64,000 nt of DNA from CAXXOK01 sp963674895 (GTDB taxonomy: Bacteria > Bacillota > Clostridia > Christensenellales > Aristaeellaceae). This document shows, piece by piece, positions 26,550 through 34,136 of this stretch. Location: positions 558,001 to 622,000 of the forward strand of contig CAXXCY010000002.1 in the NCBI GenBank assembly GCA_963674895.2. The letters are read 5' to 3'. The first letter of the stretch is position 1. The number at the start of each line of letters is the position of its first letter. The position numbers were made by a program, and so were the translations under genes. Below the pieces are notes generated by a model, which did not search any database, was not told where the DNA came from, and saw only the letters and a list, made by a program, of their open reading frames with translations.

Positions 26550-26858
26550 ATGCAAGAGCAGTTGACACGGGCAGAGTATAAAGCGCGGCAGGAGCTGTGT
26601 GATGAACGCTTCCGCAGGGACAAGGAGCGGCTTACGTGTATGGAGGATACGTTGAAAACGCTGGGCGAGGTATCCGTAAAATTGAGCATCCTCGTTGAGC
26701 AACACGAAACCAAGCTTGACCGTCAGGATACGAAAATCGGCTCCCTGGAGCTGAAGCCTGCCAAGCGCTGGGAAAGTGTTGTCGGCGACGTGATCAAGTA
26801 CGTTGTTGCCCTTGCTCTCGGGTTCATTGCAGCAAAAGCGGGGCTTGGCGGGTTATGA
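26550..26858 (+). CDS. XhlA-like haemolysin/holin accessory protein
   Basis: 102 residues: a charged coiled-coil (about residues 5-70) and one C-terminal membrane segment (IKYVVALALGFIAAKAG), the layout of XhlA proteins, which work with holins in PBSX-type lysis. The stop overlaps the next ATG (TTATGAAA). Confidence 0.75.
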   Translation: MQEQLTRAEYKARQELCDERFRRDKERLTCMEDTLKTLGEVSVKLSILVEQHETKLDRQDTKIGSLELKPAKRWESVVGDVIKYVVALALGFIAAKAGLGGL

Positions 26859-27091
26859 AAACAAAGCCTTATGTTCAATTCAGCAAGCGGATCGTCGTGG
26901 CTGTGACGGCAAGCGTCACGGCTATTTGTTTGGCTGCACTGATCCTCTGCGCTATGGCCGGCGACGCGCCCAGCGTGGTGCTTGTCGTCAAGGCGTACAT
27001 ATCCTATGCCATTGTGGTATTCGCCGCGTACAGCGGGAACTCAGCCGTTGAGAAGTGGCTGATGAAAAAATACAGAGATGAAGGAGAATGA
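26855..27091 (+). CDS. Phage membrane protein, holin-like
   Basis: 78 residues with two hydrophobic segments (IVVAVTASVTAICLAALILC and VVKAYISYAIVVFAAYSG) and a charged C-terminus (KKYRDEGE), consistent with a small holin or lysis regulator. ATGA-coupled on both sides. Confidence 0.65.
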   Translation: MKTKPYVQFSKRIVVAVTASVTAICLAALILCAMAGDAPSVVLVVKAYISYAIVVFAAYSGNSAVEKWLMKKYRDEGE

Positions 27092-27093
27092 TT

Positions 27094-27420
27094 ATGGATT
27101 GGACTGGAATTCTGGTAACTGGTATCGTCCTGGTTCTGACCGCACTCGGGTACCGCTTCCTGTGGCCGCTGGTCAAGGACCATTGGCTTGTGAAAAAGGC
27201 ACTCGAGTTTGTCTACCAGATGGAGGAAACCTACGGCGGCGGGACCGGTGAGATCAAACTTGAAAAGGCCATCTCGCTCCTACAATCGTGGGTGACAGCC
27301 CTCGGGTGGAAGATCGATGTCACGACAATTATTAACGCCATCACCGCAGCCGTTGGCAAGCTGCACGCTGAGCAGGGGAAGATACCTGAAGCTGCTCCCA
27401 CAGAAGTAAAAAAAGAATAA
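27094..27420 (+). CDS. Phage holin, LLH family
   Basis: About 108 residues. ATG 27094 is favoured because AAGGAGA lies nine bases upstream; ATG 27088 is too close. One N-terminal membrane segment (ILVTGIVLVLTALGYRFLW) followed by an amphipathic domain with EFVYQMEETYGGGTGEIKL, the signature of LLH holins. It is the last prophage gene and is followed by a strong terminator. Confidence 0.82.
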   Translation: MDWTGILVTGIVLVLTALGYRFLWPLVKDHWLVKKALEFVYQMEETYGGGTGEIKLEKAISLLQSWVTALGWKIDVTTIINAITAAVGKLHAEQGKIPEAAPTEVKKE

Positions 27421-27434
27421 CCGCAATAAGTGAA

Positions 27435-27468
27435 CCCCCGGCAGCTTGACGCTTGCCGGGGGTGTTTA
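27435..27468 (+). terminator. Strong terminator at the right end of the prophage operon
   Basis: CCCCCGGCA (27435-27443) pairs perfectly with TGCCGGGGG (27454-27462), followed by TGTTTATA. It closes the late phage transcript. Confidence 0.9.
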
Positions 27469-27539
27469 TACTATTCGTATAGAATTATGAAGCAATCGAT
27501 TCCGTTCGCATGTAACCGCTTTTCAGGGGTCACCCCAAT

Positions 27540-30029
27540 TTATATAAAATCCAGCAAGACTTTATTGATTAACACATCCACAATCTTTGGATCAAAATGT
27601 GTACCCGAACATTTTTTAATCTCCTCTATGGCTTCTTCCTTACTGGCTCCTTTTCGGTAGCTTCTTTCACTGGTTATAGCATCATAAGCATCAGCAATTG
27701 CGATGATCCTTGCTTCCATAGGTATTTCTTCGCCTTTCAGCCCGTTTGGGTAACCGCTGCCGTCAAATTTTTCATGATGATGAAGAACGAATCGCGCCAA
27801 TTCGGAAAACTCTTTTGACGAACTCAATATACGCCAGCCAGCTTCAGGATGTTTTCGGATCTCTTCCCAATCATCTTTGTCAAGTTGACCGGCTTTATTT
27901 AGAATTTTCTCATCGATTCCTATTTTGCCGATGTCGTGAATAAGGCCCGCTATTTTGATTTGATTGACATCATCCTTATCAAAACTCATATTGGATGCGA
28001 TCAATTCACTGATCATGCTGACTCTTTCCGAGTGCTGTGATTCTCGGTTGCTTTTTAAGAACAAGGCATCCATGATAATATCGATGGTTTTACTCCGAAT
28101 GCTTGTACGCTCATAGACCTTATGCCTGTACATATGGCTTTCTGAGTTTTCCATGATCTCCAGTATCGATTGTTCTTCCGTTTCCTTGGTATCATACCCA
28201 AACGATATTGACAGTGCAAAATTGCCGACTGTTTGTGTTGATGCCTCAAGCAAAATCCGGTTGATAATTTTAACTGCTTCGGTTGCATCGGCTTTCGGTA
28301 ACAGGATGACGAATTCATCGCCACCAAGCCGTGCAATAATATCGTCTGCCCTGCAGGATTTCTTGATGATTTCTGCTGCTTTTTTTAGATACGCATCCCC
28401 TGTGCTATGCCCGAAAGAATCATTGATAAACTTCAGCCCGTTGATATCTCCCATAATGACTGACAAAGGCAGGTTCCTTCTTGTATCCAGCCTCCTGAGT
28501 TCTTCTTCAAAGAACCTGCGATTGTATAGCCCCGTAAGCTGGTCGTGGTAACTCAGATATACAAGCTTGTTTTCCGCTCTTTTTCTGACAGTAACGTCCT
28601 TTAAAAAACCTAAAACACGAGTTTCCGAAAGTTTCACGGCATTGACATTCACCCATCGGACAGAACCGTTTTTTTTTCGGAACCGCAATTCCGCCTCAGC
28701 CGAACCTTTTTCCAAGACCTTCCAAAAATGATTTTTTCCGCCTCTTTGAGATAATTCCGCTAATAGATCCAATATCGTCATCTCCAGAATTTCATCCTTG
28801 CTGTAACCCGTTATATCGGAAGCGGCAGGGTTAGCCTCAAGAAAATGTCCGGATTCGTCGGTGATAAAGACTCCGTCAGGTGCGTTTTCAATATAGCTGC
28901 TATATTTCCTTTCGCTTTCCGTCAGAGCTTCCTCGGTCTTTTTCTGCACTGTGATATCCCGACTGTAAATTCGCATAGTTTTGGATGATTCTACGTACTG
29001 CAGGGTTTGTGCATAGACATGGTCCCCAACCATAATCTCACGTTTTATGGGGTTGATTCCTTCTTTGAGGATCTGTGCTGCGATTGCTTTGCAGTTCACC
29101 AGAAAAGGATGCCGAATGCCTGACGACTCTAAATCAGGGAATGCGGTTTTTGCGGCTGGATTGGCATAGTTTATGCTTCCGTCAGCATCGAGTTCGATGA
29201 TCGGATCCGGGTTGAGATGGGGGAAAGAAGCCAGGTGGGAGATTTTCTCCTCTGCGTTTTTAGCCTCGGTAATATCGTTTCCCGCTGCAAGTGAGCCAAT
29301 AGTCTCTCCAGACTCGTCGCGCAGTACCGTATTGTGCCAGGAAATAAGCCGCTCTTCACCGTTGGCAGTTACGATGACATTCTCGTAATATTCCACGGGC
29401 TTGAAGCTTCCTTCAATCATTATATTGAAAACACGCTTTACCTCTGACGCGATGGATTTCGGTATAAAATGATCCATCCAGTTCTTCCCCAGGATATCTT
29501 CTCTCTCAAGGCTCAGAATCTCGCATCCTTTTGTATTGATCAGGGTGACGATCCCTTTTCTGTCGAGTGCTACGAATATAACTCCTGCCATATCGAGGTA
29601 CATATTCGCCATACTTCGTTCATAATGGATAGCCGCCTCAGCTTTCCTTCGCTCCGTAATGTCGCGGATGTTACATTGAATTACTTTTTTATTGTCGGCG
29701 GAATACACATTGCTGACAAACTCCACCTCGATTTGCTGCCCACTTTTTGTTTCCAACGGCAGATTTTCATAACGGATATATCCATTTGCCTGCAGCTTCT
29801 GAAAATTATCCTGGTTGCCTATCGTATCTTTAAAAGCCCCGATTTCCCATACCATCTTCTCCACAAGCTCTTCTTTTGAATAGCCAAGTGTTGCGATCAG
29901 GAACGGATTTACATCTTCGATTTTACCTGTCTCCGCGTCCAGTATTAGTATTCCGTCTTTCGCGGATTCAAAGAGACGTCTGTAGCGAATCTCGGAAGCG
30001 AGCAAATCTTTCTGTAAATCGTTACTCAT
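27540..30029 (-). CDS. PAS-GGDEF-HD-GYP cyclic-di-GMP signalling protein
   Basis: 829 residues. Four PAS-like sensor units in the first 500 residues (about 10-130, 145-260, 265-370, 380-495), then a GGDEF diguanylate cyclase domain with an intact LGGDEF motif near residue 568 and an HD-GYP phosphodiesterase domain with IHDIGKIG near 696 and HHEKFDGSGYP near 757. Both catalytic motifs look functional, so the protein could make or break cyclic-di-GMP. No membrane segment or signal peptide, so the sensing is cytoplasmic. It lies between the prophage and a tRNA, has no operon partner, and is less GC-rich than the flanking chromosome, which suggests acquisition. Confidence 0.93.
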   Translation of the reverse strand: MSNDLQKDLLASEIRYRRLFESAKDGILILDAETGKIEDVNPFLIATLGYSKEELVEKMVWEIGAFKDTIGNQDNFQKLQANGYIRYENLPLETKSGQQIEVEFVSNVYSADNKKVIQCNIRDITERRKAEAAIHYERSMANMYLDMAGVIFVALDRKGIVTLINTKGCEILSLEREDILGKNWMDHFIPKSIASEVKRVFNIMIEGSFKPVEYYENVIVTANGEERLISWHNTVLRDESGETIGSLAAGNDITEAKNAEEKISHLASFPHLNPDPIIELDADGSINYANPAAKTAFPDLESSGIRHPFLVNCKAIAAQILKEGINPIKREIMVGDHVYAQTLQYVESSKTMRIYSRDITVQKKTEEALTESERKYSSYIENAPDGVFITDESGHFLEANPAASDITGYSKDEILEMTILDLLAELSQRGGKNHFWKVLEKGSAEAELRFRKKNGSVRWVNVNAVKLSETRVLGFLKDVTVRKRAENKLVYLSYHDQLTGLYNRRFFEEELRRLDTRRNLPLSVIMGDINGLKFINDSFGHSTGDAYLKKAAEIIKKSCRADDIIARLGGDEFVILLPKADATEAVKIINRILLEASTQTVGNFALSISFGYDTKETEEQSILEIMENSESHMYRHKVYERTSIRSKTIDIIMDALFLKSNRESQHSERVSMISELIASNMSFDKDDVNQIKIAGLIHDIGKIGIDEKILNKAGQLDKDDWEEIRKHPEAGWRILSSSKEFSELARFVLHHHEKFDGSGYPNGLKGEEIPMEARIIAIADAYDAITSERSYRKGASKEEAIEEIKKCSGTHFDPKIVDVLINKVLLDFI

Positions 30030-30750
30030 ATTTACACCTCATTCAAATAGCTACTGCTGCGCATTCTCGGATCTGTTCTTTTACCTAAGCCTAACCTTGT
30101 TGATGATTGTTTAAAAACGACCCAATTACTTGATCGTTACAATCAATGTCGAGTACGCAATAGGTTTTTAATGTACTCATTCATCCCGAATTCATAACAG
30201 ATCATCAGATGGTTATTGCCACAAAAGACAAGATCCCGCCAGTAAGCAGCACAACCTACATCACAAAACTCTCAAACCATAAGCCGATTCTGTGATGCAC
30301 TTTGATTATGCTCTTTTCCCCCAACGGAAATCTTACTGCTGCTTTCACTTGTTCTCCTAAAAATGAAGCGAGAAAAGGTGCTACTGGTGAATTTGACTTT
30401 CGGTTTCTATGCTTGAATAATACACTATATTCTTGGATAATGCAATTGAATGGCTTCCTAAGACTGAGTCGGAAAATCAAAAACGATAGAACACATGTAT
30501 AGTTTATGTCCCCTGTGTGTGGTATCTGTAATCCGCTGTATTGGAAGAAACCTTTATATTTCCTGCATTTCGGAACGTGCTTCCGATACGAAAATTCTAT
30601 TGTTTGGGGTTCGAACCCTTCATCTTATTCTACAGATCGATTTGTTTATAAACTAACTGATGCCTGTCGGGGAATTTGCATACCGTTTTGCATACCAGAG
30701 GCATGCTTATAAAAGGTAAAACGAAAGGAATATACGTAATTTACCAAAAA
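30030..30750. other. AT-rich intergenic stretch, no gene recognised
   Basis: Short frames exist on both strands, but none has a convincing start or family. A 74-residue minus frame (30256-30480) cannot be excluded. On the minus strand CACAGAATCGGCTTATGG, near 30285, resembles the conserved 3' P4 region of RNase P RNA, but the matching AGGAAAGTCC half is absent. GGGGTTCGAACCC (30605-30617) looks like a tRNA T-arm fragment. These scraps fit an old integration site beside tRNA-Arg. Confidence 0.4.
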
Positions 30751-30751
30751 G

Positions 30752-30788
30752 AAAAACCCCTCGAAATTGCTTATTTCAAAGGGTTTTA
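30752..30788 (-). terminator. Terminator of tRNA-Arg
   Basis: Nearly perfect hairpin with arms AAAACCCCTCGAAAT and ATTTCAAAGGGTTTT. On the minus strand it is followed by TTTTTCTTTTT, directly downstream of the tRNA. Confidence 0.85.
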
Positions 30789-30790
30789 AC

Positions 30791-30867
30791 TGGTGAGCCC
30801 GGCGGGATTCGAACCCACGACCTTTTGATTCGTAGTCAAACACTCTATCCAGCTGAGCTACGGGCCC
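30791..30867 (-). tRNA. tRNA-Arg (anticodon ACG)
   Basis: 77 nt including an encoded CCA. The acceptor stem GGGCCCG pairs with CGGGCTC, D-arm GCTCAGCTGGATAGAGT, anticodon loop CTACGAA, T-arm with GGTTCGAATCC. The anticodon ACG reads CGN arginine codons after deamination of A34. Confidence 0.96.
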
Positions 30868-30980
30868 GTGTGCCGTTTGACACGAGGTCAAAACAGCTTG
30901 CTTATTATAGCAGTTGGTTGAAAGAAAAGCAACAGACATCCGCCGATTTCCGGAATTTCATCGCATGAAGACCGCGGGGA

Positions 30981-31009
30981 TTGTAATCCCGCGGGCTTGT
31001 TTCTATAAT
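30981..31009 (+). promoter_or_regulatory. Promoter of the cupin gene, -35 inside a palindrome
   Basis: TTGTAA (30981-30986), a 17-base spacer and TATAAT (31004-31009). The -35 box is embedded in the inverted repeat CCGCGGGGATTGTAATCCCG (centre about 30982), which could be an operator. A GC-rich leader of about 160 bases lies between the promoter and the cupin start. Confidence 0.7.
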
Positions 31010-31176
31010 GGAAGACAGGGGAAACGCCGGTAACGCGGGAGACCGGCCGCCAATCGCAGGTCGGGCGGACGCGGGACCGGGACGCTCTTCCCATAACCGC
31101 GGTCTGCGCCGATATACGGATGCCGGGCGCCGTACGGATCATCCGGGAATAAGCTTTGCAAAGAAAAGGAGATACA

Positions 31177-31536
31177 ATGGAAAAGATCAACATGCAGGAG
31201 AAGCTGGACCAGATCAGGGAGTATTGGAGCCCCAAAATCATCGCGGAAATCAACGACTCGTGCGTAAAAATCGGCAAACTGAAAGGGGAATTCCTCTGGC
31301 ATTCGCATGCGGAGGAGGATGAGATGTTTTATGTGCTGGGCGGCGAGCTCACCATCAAGCTCCGGGACGGCGACGTGCTCCTGCGCACGGGCGAGTGCAT
31401 CGTCATCCCGAGGGGTGTGGAACACATGCCGGTCGCCGCGGAGGAGGCGCATGTGATGATGATCGAACCCAAAGGGACGCTCAACACCGGCAACGTGATC
31501 AACGAACGGACCGTGAAGGACCCCGAGAGGATATAA
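31177..31536 (+). CDS. Small cupin protein
   Basis: 119 residues from ATG 31177 after AAAAGGAGA. A single cupin barrel: LWHSHAEEDEMFYVLGGELTI supplies the metal-binding histidines and glutamate, and IPRGVEHMPVA the second motif. Substrate unknown; stand-alone cupins of this size bind small ligands or metals. No operon partner. The long GC-rich leader could be regulatory. Confidence 0.85.
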   Translation: MEKINMQEKLDQIREYWSPKIIAEINDSCVKIGKLKGEFLWHSHAEEDEMFYVLGGELTIKLRDGDVLLRTGECIVIPRGVEHMPVAAEEAHVMMIEPKGTLNTGNVINERTVKDPERI

Positions 31537-31830
31537 TACGTTTCGCAGTCTATTGCAACCTGATATCGGCATGTTGACGTGAACAAAGCAAAATCATGCG
31601 CTCCGTTTACTTGTTCATCCCCGTCAAGCCGCATGGAAGACCGCTTCCATGCGAAAGGCAGCCGGAATGGGTTTGTGCCCGGCGGACGCCGCGGCGGAGC
31701 TGTGAACGGGTTGAGGCTGAGATGCTGTGCAGAGCATCGTAACCGGTAAGGAGCGGGACGGCAACAAGATGGACGTGCGGGGGATTTCCGCAGAAAACCG
31801 CCGCGAACGATATAAAATCCACGGCGACGC
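31537..31830. other. GC-rich non-coding stretch with strong hairpins before rplU
   Basis: No credible gene. Perfect stems include GCATGGAAG-ACCG-CTTCCATGC (31631-31652) and GATGCT-GTGCAG-AGCATC (31721-31738). It lies upstream of the rplU promoter, so it is not part of that leader. Matches to riboswitch cores (TPP, SAM, cobalamin) were looked for and not found. Confidence 0.5.
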
Positions 31831-31831
31831 C

Positions 31832-31860
31832 TTGACTTACGGCGCGCAATGTGATACCTT
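31832..31860 (+). promoter_or_regulatory. Promoter of the rplU-prp-rpmA operon
   Basis: TTGACT (31832-31837), a 17-base spacer ending TGA, and TACCTT (31855-31860), giving an extended -10 (TGATACCTT). Confidence 0.6.
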
Positions 31861-31865
31861 ATTTC

Positions 31866-31945
31866 GGCAAGCCGCTCAAGCGGGGTCTTCAAGTGCGCTC
31901 AATTGCGCCGCCTGTCGTTTGGCGAGTTCTAGAGTTGGAGGTGCA
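31866..31945 (+). promoter_or_regulatory. rplU leader: Putative L21 leader in the rplU 5' UTR
   Basis: Three small hairpins in a row between the promoter and rplU: CCGC-TCAA-GCGG, GCGC-TCAATT-GCGC and CGCC...GGCG, ending just before the GGAGGTG ribosome binding site. Position and pattern match ribosomal protein L21 leaders of Bacillota, in which excess L21 represses its own operon. A covariance search was not possible here. Confidence 0.6.
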
Positions 31946-31949
31946 TGCC

Positions 31950-32258
31950 ATGTATGCTGTGATTGAAACAGGTGGCAAGCAATACCGCGTATCCGAAGGG
32001 GACATTATCTACGTTGAAAAGCTCGACCAGGAGCCGGACAGCACCGTGACGTTCGACGTGCTGATGGTCGGCGAGGGGAAGACCTTGAAAATCGGCAAGC
32101 CGACCGTCAAGGACGCGACGGTGGAAGGCAAGGTGCTGGGGCAGGTCAAGGGCGAGAAAGTCGTCATTTACAAGTACAAGGCAAAGAAGAACTATCACCG
32201 CAAGGCCGGCCATCGCCAGAATTACACCAAGGTGGAAATTACCGGCATCAGCAAATGA
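31950..32258 (+). CDS. rplU: 50S ribosomal protein L21
   Basis: 102 residues, GGAGGTG upstream. MYAVIETGGKQYRV at the start and YKAKKNYHRKAGHRQNYT near the end are diagnostic for bacterial L21, a 23S rRNA-binding protein. First gene of the conserved Bacillota cluster rplU-prp-rpmA; its stop overlaps the prp start (ATGA). Confidence 0.97.
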   Translation: MYAVIETGGKQYRVSEGDIIYVEKLDQEPDSTVTFDVLMVGEGKTLKIGKPTVKDATVEGKVLGQVKGEKVVIYKYKAKKNYHRKAGHRQNYTKVEITGISK

Positions 32259-32593
32259 TACGCATCGAAATCCGGCGCGTGGGTGAGCAAATCACGGCGC
32301 TGAAAGCGCAGGGGCACGCGGGAGACGCAGCAGCGGGAGACAGTATCGTATGCGCGGCCGTATCCAGTCTCATGTACACGGCAATCAACGCGCTGGAGAG
32401 TATCGCGGGCATCGTGCCGGGCGTCCGCAAGGACGATAAAAAGGCGCTGCTTGCCATCACGCTGCCGGAAACATGTGAAAGCCGCGACGCGCAGATCATC
32501 CTGCGCACGATCATTCAAGGGTTGACGGATATCTCCGTGGAGTATCCGAAATGGGTCAGGATTACCACACTGGACGGGAGGACAACGGTATGA
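32255..32593 (+). CDS. prp: Ribosomal-processing cysteine protease Prp
   Basis: 112 residues. The active-site histidine lies in QGHAGDA and the cysteine in GDSIVCAAVS, as in Prp (YsxB) enzymes, which remove the N-terminal extension of L27 in Bacillota. Its target is encoded next door with an intact cleavage motif. Located between the two ribosomal protein genes, with overlaps on both sides. Confidence 0.93.
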   Translation: MIRIEIRRVGEQITALKAQGHAGDAAAGDSIVCAAVSSLMYTAINALESIAGIVPGVRKDDKKALLAITLPETCESRDAQIILRTIIQGLTDISVEYPKWVRITTLDGRTTV

Positions 32594-32880
32594 TGAAGCT
32601 TCAATTGCAATTCTTCGCACATAAAAAGGGAATGGGTTCCACCAGGAACGGCCGCGATTCCGAGAGCAAGCGCCTCGGCCCCAAGCGCGCCGACGGGCAG
32701 TTTTCCCTCGCGGGCAATATTCTGGTCAGGCAGCGCGGCACCAAGATTCATCCGGGCACGAACGTAGGCAAGGGCAGCGACGATACGCTGTTTGCGCTGA
32801 AAGACGGCATTGTGCGCTTTGAGCGCCTGGGCCGCGACAAGAAACAGGTCAGCGTTTACCCCGTGGAAAACGCGCAGTAA
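32590..32880 (+). CDS. rpmA: 50S ribosomal protein L27 with Prp-cleaved extension
   Basis: 96 residues from ATG 32590 (ATG 32593 also possible); GGGAGG upstream. It starts MMKLQLQFFA-HKKGMGST, where cleavage after FFA by Prp exposes the mature N-terminus that reaches the peptidyl transferase centre. The rest (NGRDSESKRLGPKRADGQ, QRGTKIHPGTNVG) is typical L27. A strong terminator follows. Confidence 0.97.
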   Translation: MMKLQLQFFAHKKGMGSTRNGRDSESKRLGPKRADGQFSLAGNILVRQRGTKIHPGTNVGKGSDDTLFALKDGIVRFERLGRDKKQVSVYPVENAQ

Positions 32881-32900
32881 TCGAAAGCAGACAACCCCAA

Positions 32901-32925
32901 AAGCTCCCCCAGGGGAGCTTTTTTA
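32901..32925 (+). terminator. Terminator of the rplU operon
   Basis: AAGCTCCCC (32901-32909) pairs with GGGGAGCTT (32912-32920), followed by TTTTT. Confidence 0.92.
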
Positions 32926-32955
32926 TGCTGAAAAATACACAATATAAAATATGTG

Positions 32956-32984
32956 TTGACGTTTATGATAAACGTAAATATAAT
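32956..32984 (+). promoter_or_regulatory. Promoter with embedded palindrome for the DUF2087 regulator
   Basis: TTGACG (32956-32961), a 17-base spacer and a perfect TATAAT (32979-32984). The inverted repeat ACGTTTA-TGA-TAAACGT (32959-32975) sits between the two boxes, a classic place for a repressor operator. The gene it drives encodes a DNA-binding protein, so self-repression is likely. Confidence 0.8.
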
Positions 32985-33015
32985 AAGTGTATGATATAAG
33001 ACAAGGTGGTTGCGT

Positions 33016-33759
33016 ATGGATTACGGCAAGCTGACGGTGGACGAATTGAAACAGGGGTACCGTTTCGACAGCGAAACGGATTCCTACGCCTGCCTTACCT
33101 GCGGGCAGCGGTTTACTAACGGGCAGGTGTATCCGGTCGGGGATCATTTCTTTGCTGCCGAGCATGCCGCCAAACGGCATATCACGGACGCGCACGGGGG
33201 CGGCGCCGCGCTGCTGATCAACGCCGACACGAAGTACAACACCCTGACGCAGGTCCAGAAGGATCTGCTGCTTCTGATCGCGTCCGGCGCGTCCGATCGG
33301 CAGATTGCCAAAGAGACGAACGTCAGCGAGGCGACCGTCCGGCGGCAGCGCTTCAATTTCAGGGAAAAGGCCAAGCAGGCGAAGCTCTACCTGGCGACGT
33401 ACGAGCAGGCGTTTGCCGCGGACGCGGGCGATACGCTGATGCCGATCCACAACAAGGCGTCCTTTGTGGACGACCGGTACGTGATCACCGAGCAGGAGCG
33501 GGAGAAGATCATGAAAACCTGCTTTGCAAGCCTTAACCCGCTGCGGCTGAAGGCGTTCCCGCCCAAGGAAAAGAAAAAGGTGGTCATCCTGACCGCCATC
33601 GCCGCGCAGTTTGCGCCGGGGAAACGCTATACCGAAAGGGAAGTGAACGAGCTGATCCAGCCGATCTACGCCGATTCCGCCACCATCCGGCGCTTCCTGA
33701 TCATCTACGGCCTCATGAGCCGCACGCGCGACGGCTCGGCATACTGGCTGACGGAATAG
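33016..33759 (+). CDS. DUF2087 transcriptional regulator
   Basis: 247 residues from ATG 33016 after AAGGTGG. N-terminus with CLTCGQ and a histidine-rich HFFAAEHAAKRHITDAH that may hold a metal. Residues about 85-125 are a LuxR-like helix-turn-helix (ASGASDRQIAKETNVSEATVRRQRF). The C-terminal part (KAFPPKEKKKVVILTAIAAQF ... GLMSRTRDGSAYWL) is a DUF2087 winged domain. It is monocistronic, and the palindrome in its own promoter is the obvious target. Confidence 0.85.
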   Translation: MDYGKLTVDELKQGYRFDSETDSYACLTCGQRFTNGQVYPVGDHFFAAEHAAKRHITDAHGGGAALLINADTKYNTLTQVQKDLLLLIASGASDRQIAKETNVSEATVRRQRFNFREKAKQAKLYLATYEQAFAADAGDTLMPIHNKASFVDDRYVITEQEREKIMKTCFASLNPLRLKAFPPKEKKKVVILTAIAAQFAPGKRYTEREVNELIQPIYADSATIRRFLIIYGLMSRTRDGSAYWLTE

Positions 33760-33760
33760 A

Positions 33761-34128
33761 GAACGATGGAAGTCGTTCATACCCATGCCCTTACAATTAA
33801 GGAACCCATCCGTAACAAACCACCAATGACCGTGCTTTGCACCTTTTTGTATATTACGTCGCAAAGTCTTGGGATGCGTCGAAGGGCCGCAGTCCTTCGA
33901 CTTTAAATCCGAAACCAGCGATATGCTGTTTCGGCCTCGCCCTGTGCTTCGTATACGCGAGGCCACGCACTTCATTACCTGCGGTAATTTCTGGTGCCAG
34001 TCGGGCCTTGCCCTCCCTTATGCTGGTTTCGGAACATTGCGCAGCAATGGTTCATTACACTGAGACCTGACCGTGAGCAATGCGAACAAGGTCGAAGTGC
34101 AGAATCGCCCAAGCAGCAAAGCTGCTTG
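33761..34128. repeat. Array of seven stem-loops between convergent genes
   Basis: No reading frame is convincing, but stems are dense: GAACGA/TCGTTC (33761-33778), GTCGAAGG/CCTTCGAC (33878-33901), CCGAAACCAGC/GCTGTTTCGG (33909-33934), GGCCTCGC/GCGAGGCC (33933-33964), ATTACC-TGC-GGTAAT (33974-33988), CATTGC-GCA-GCAATG (34035-34049) and CAAGCAGC-AAA-GCTGCTTG (34110-34128). GCTGGTTTCGG (34022-34032) is also an exact complement of 33909-33919, giving an alternative long-range pairing. It may be a structured RNA, a mosaic of palindromic repeats, or a stacked bidirectional terminator. Confidence 0.7.
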
Positions 34129-34136
34129 AGCGAAGA

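Noticed and set aside
31537..31760. TPP or another known riboswitch before rplU, suggested by CTGAGA and AACCTGAT strings.
   Set aside because: The strings are in the wrong order and spacing, and the pairing arms are absent.
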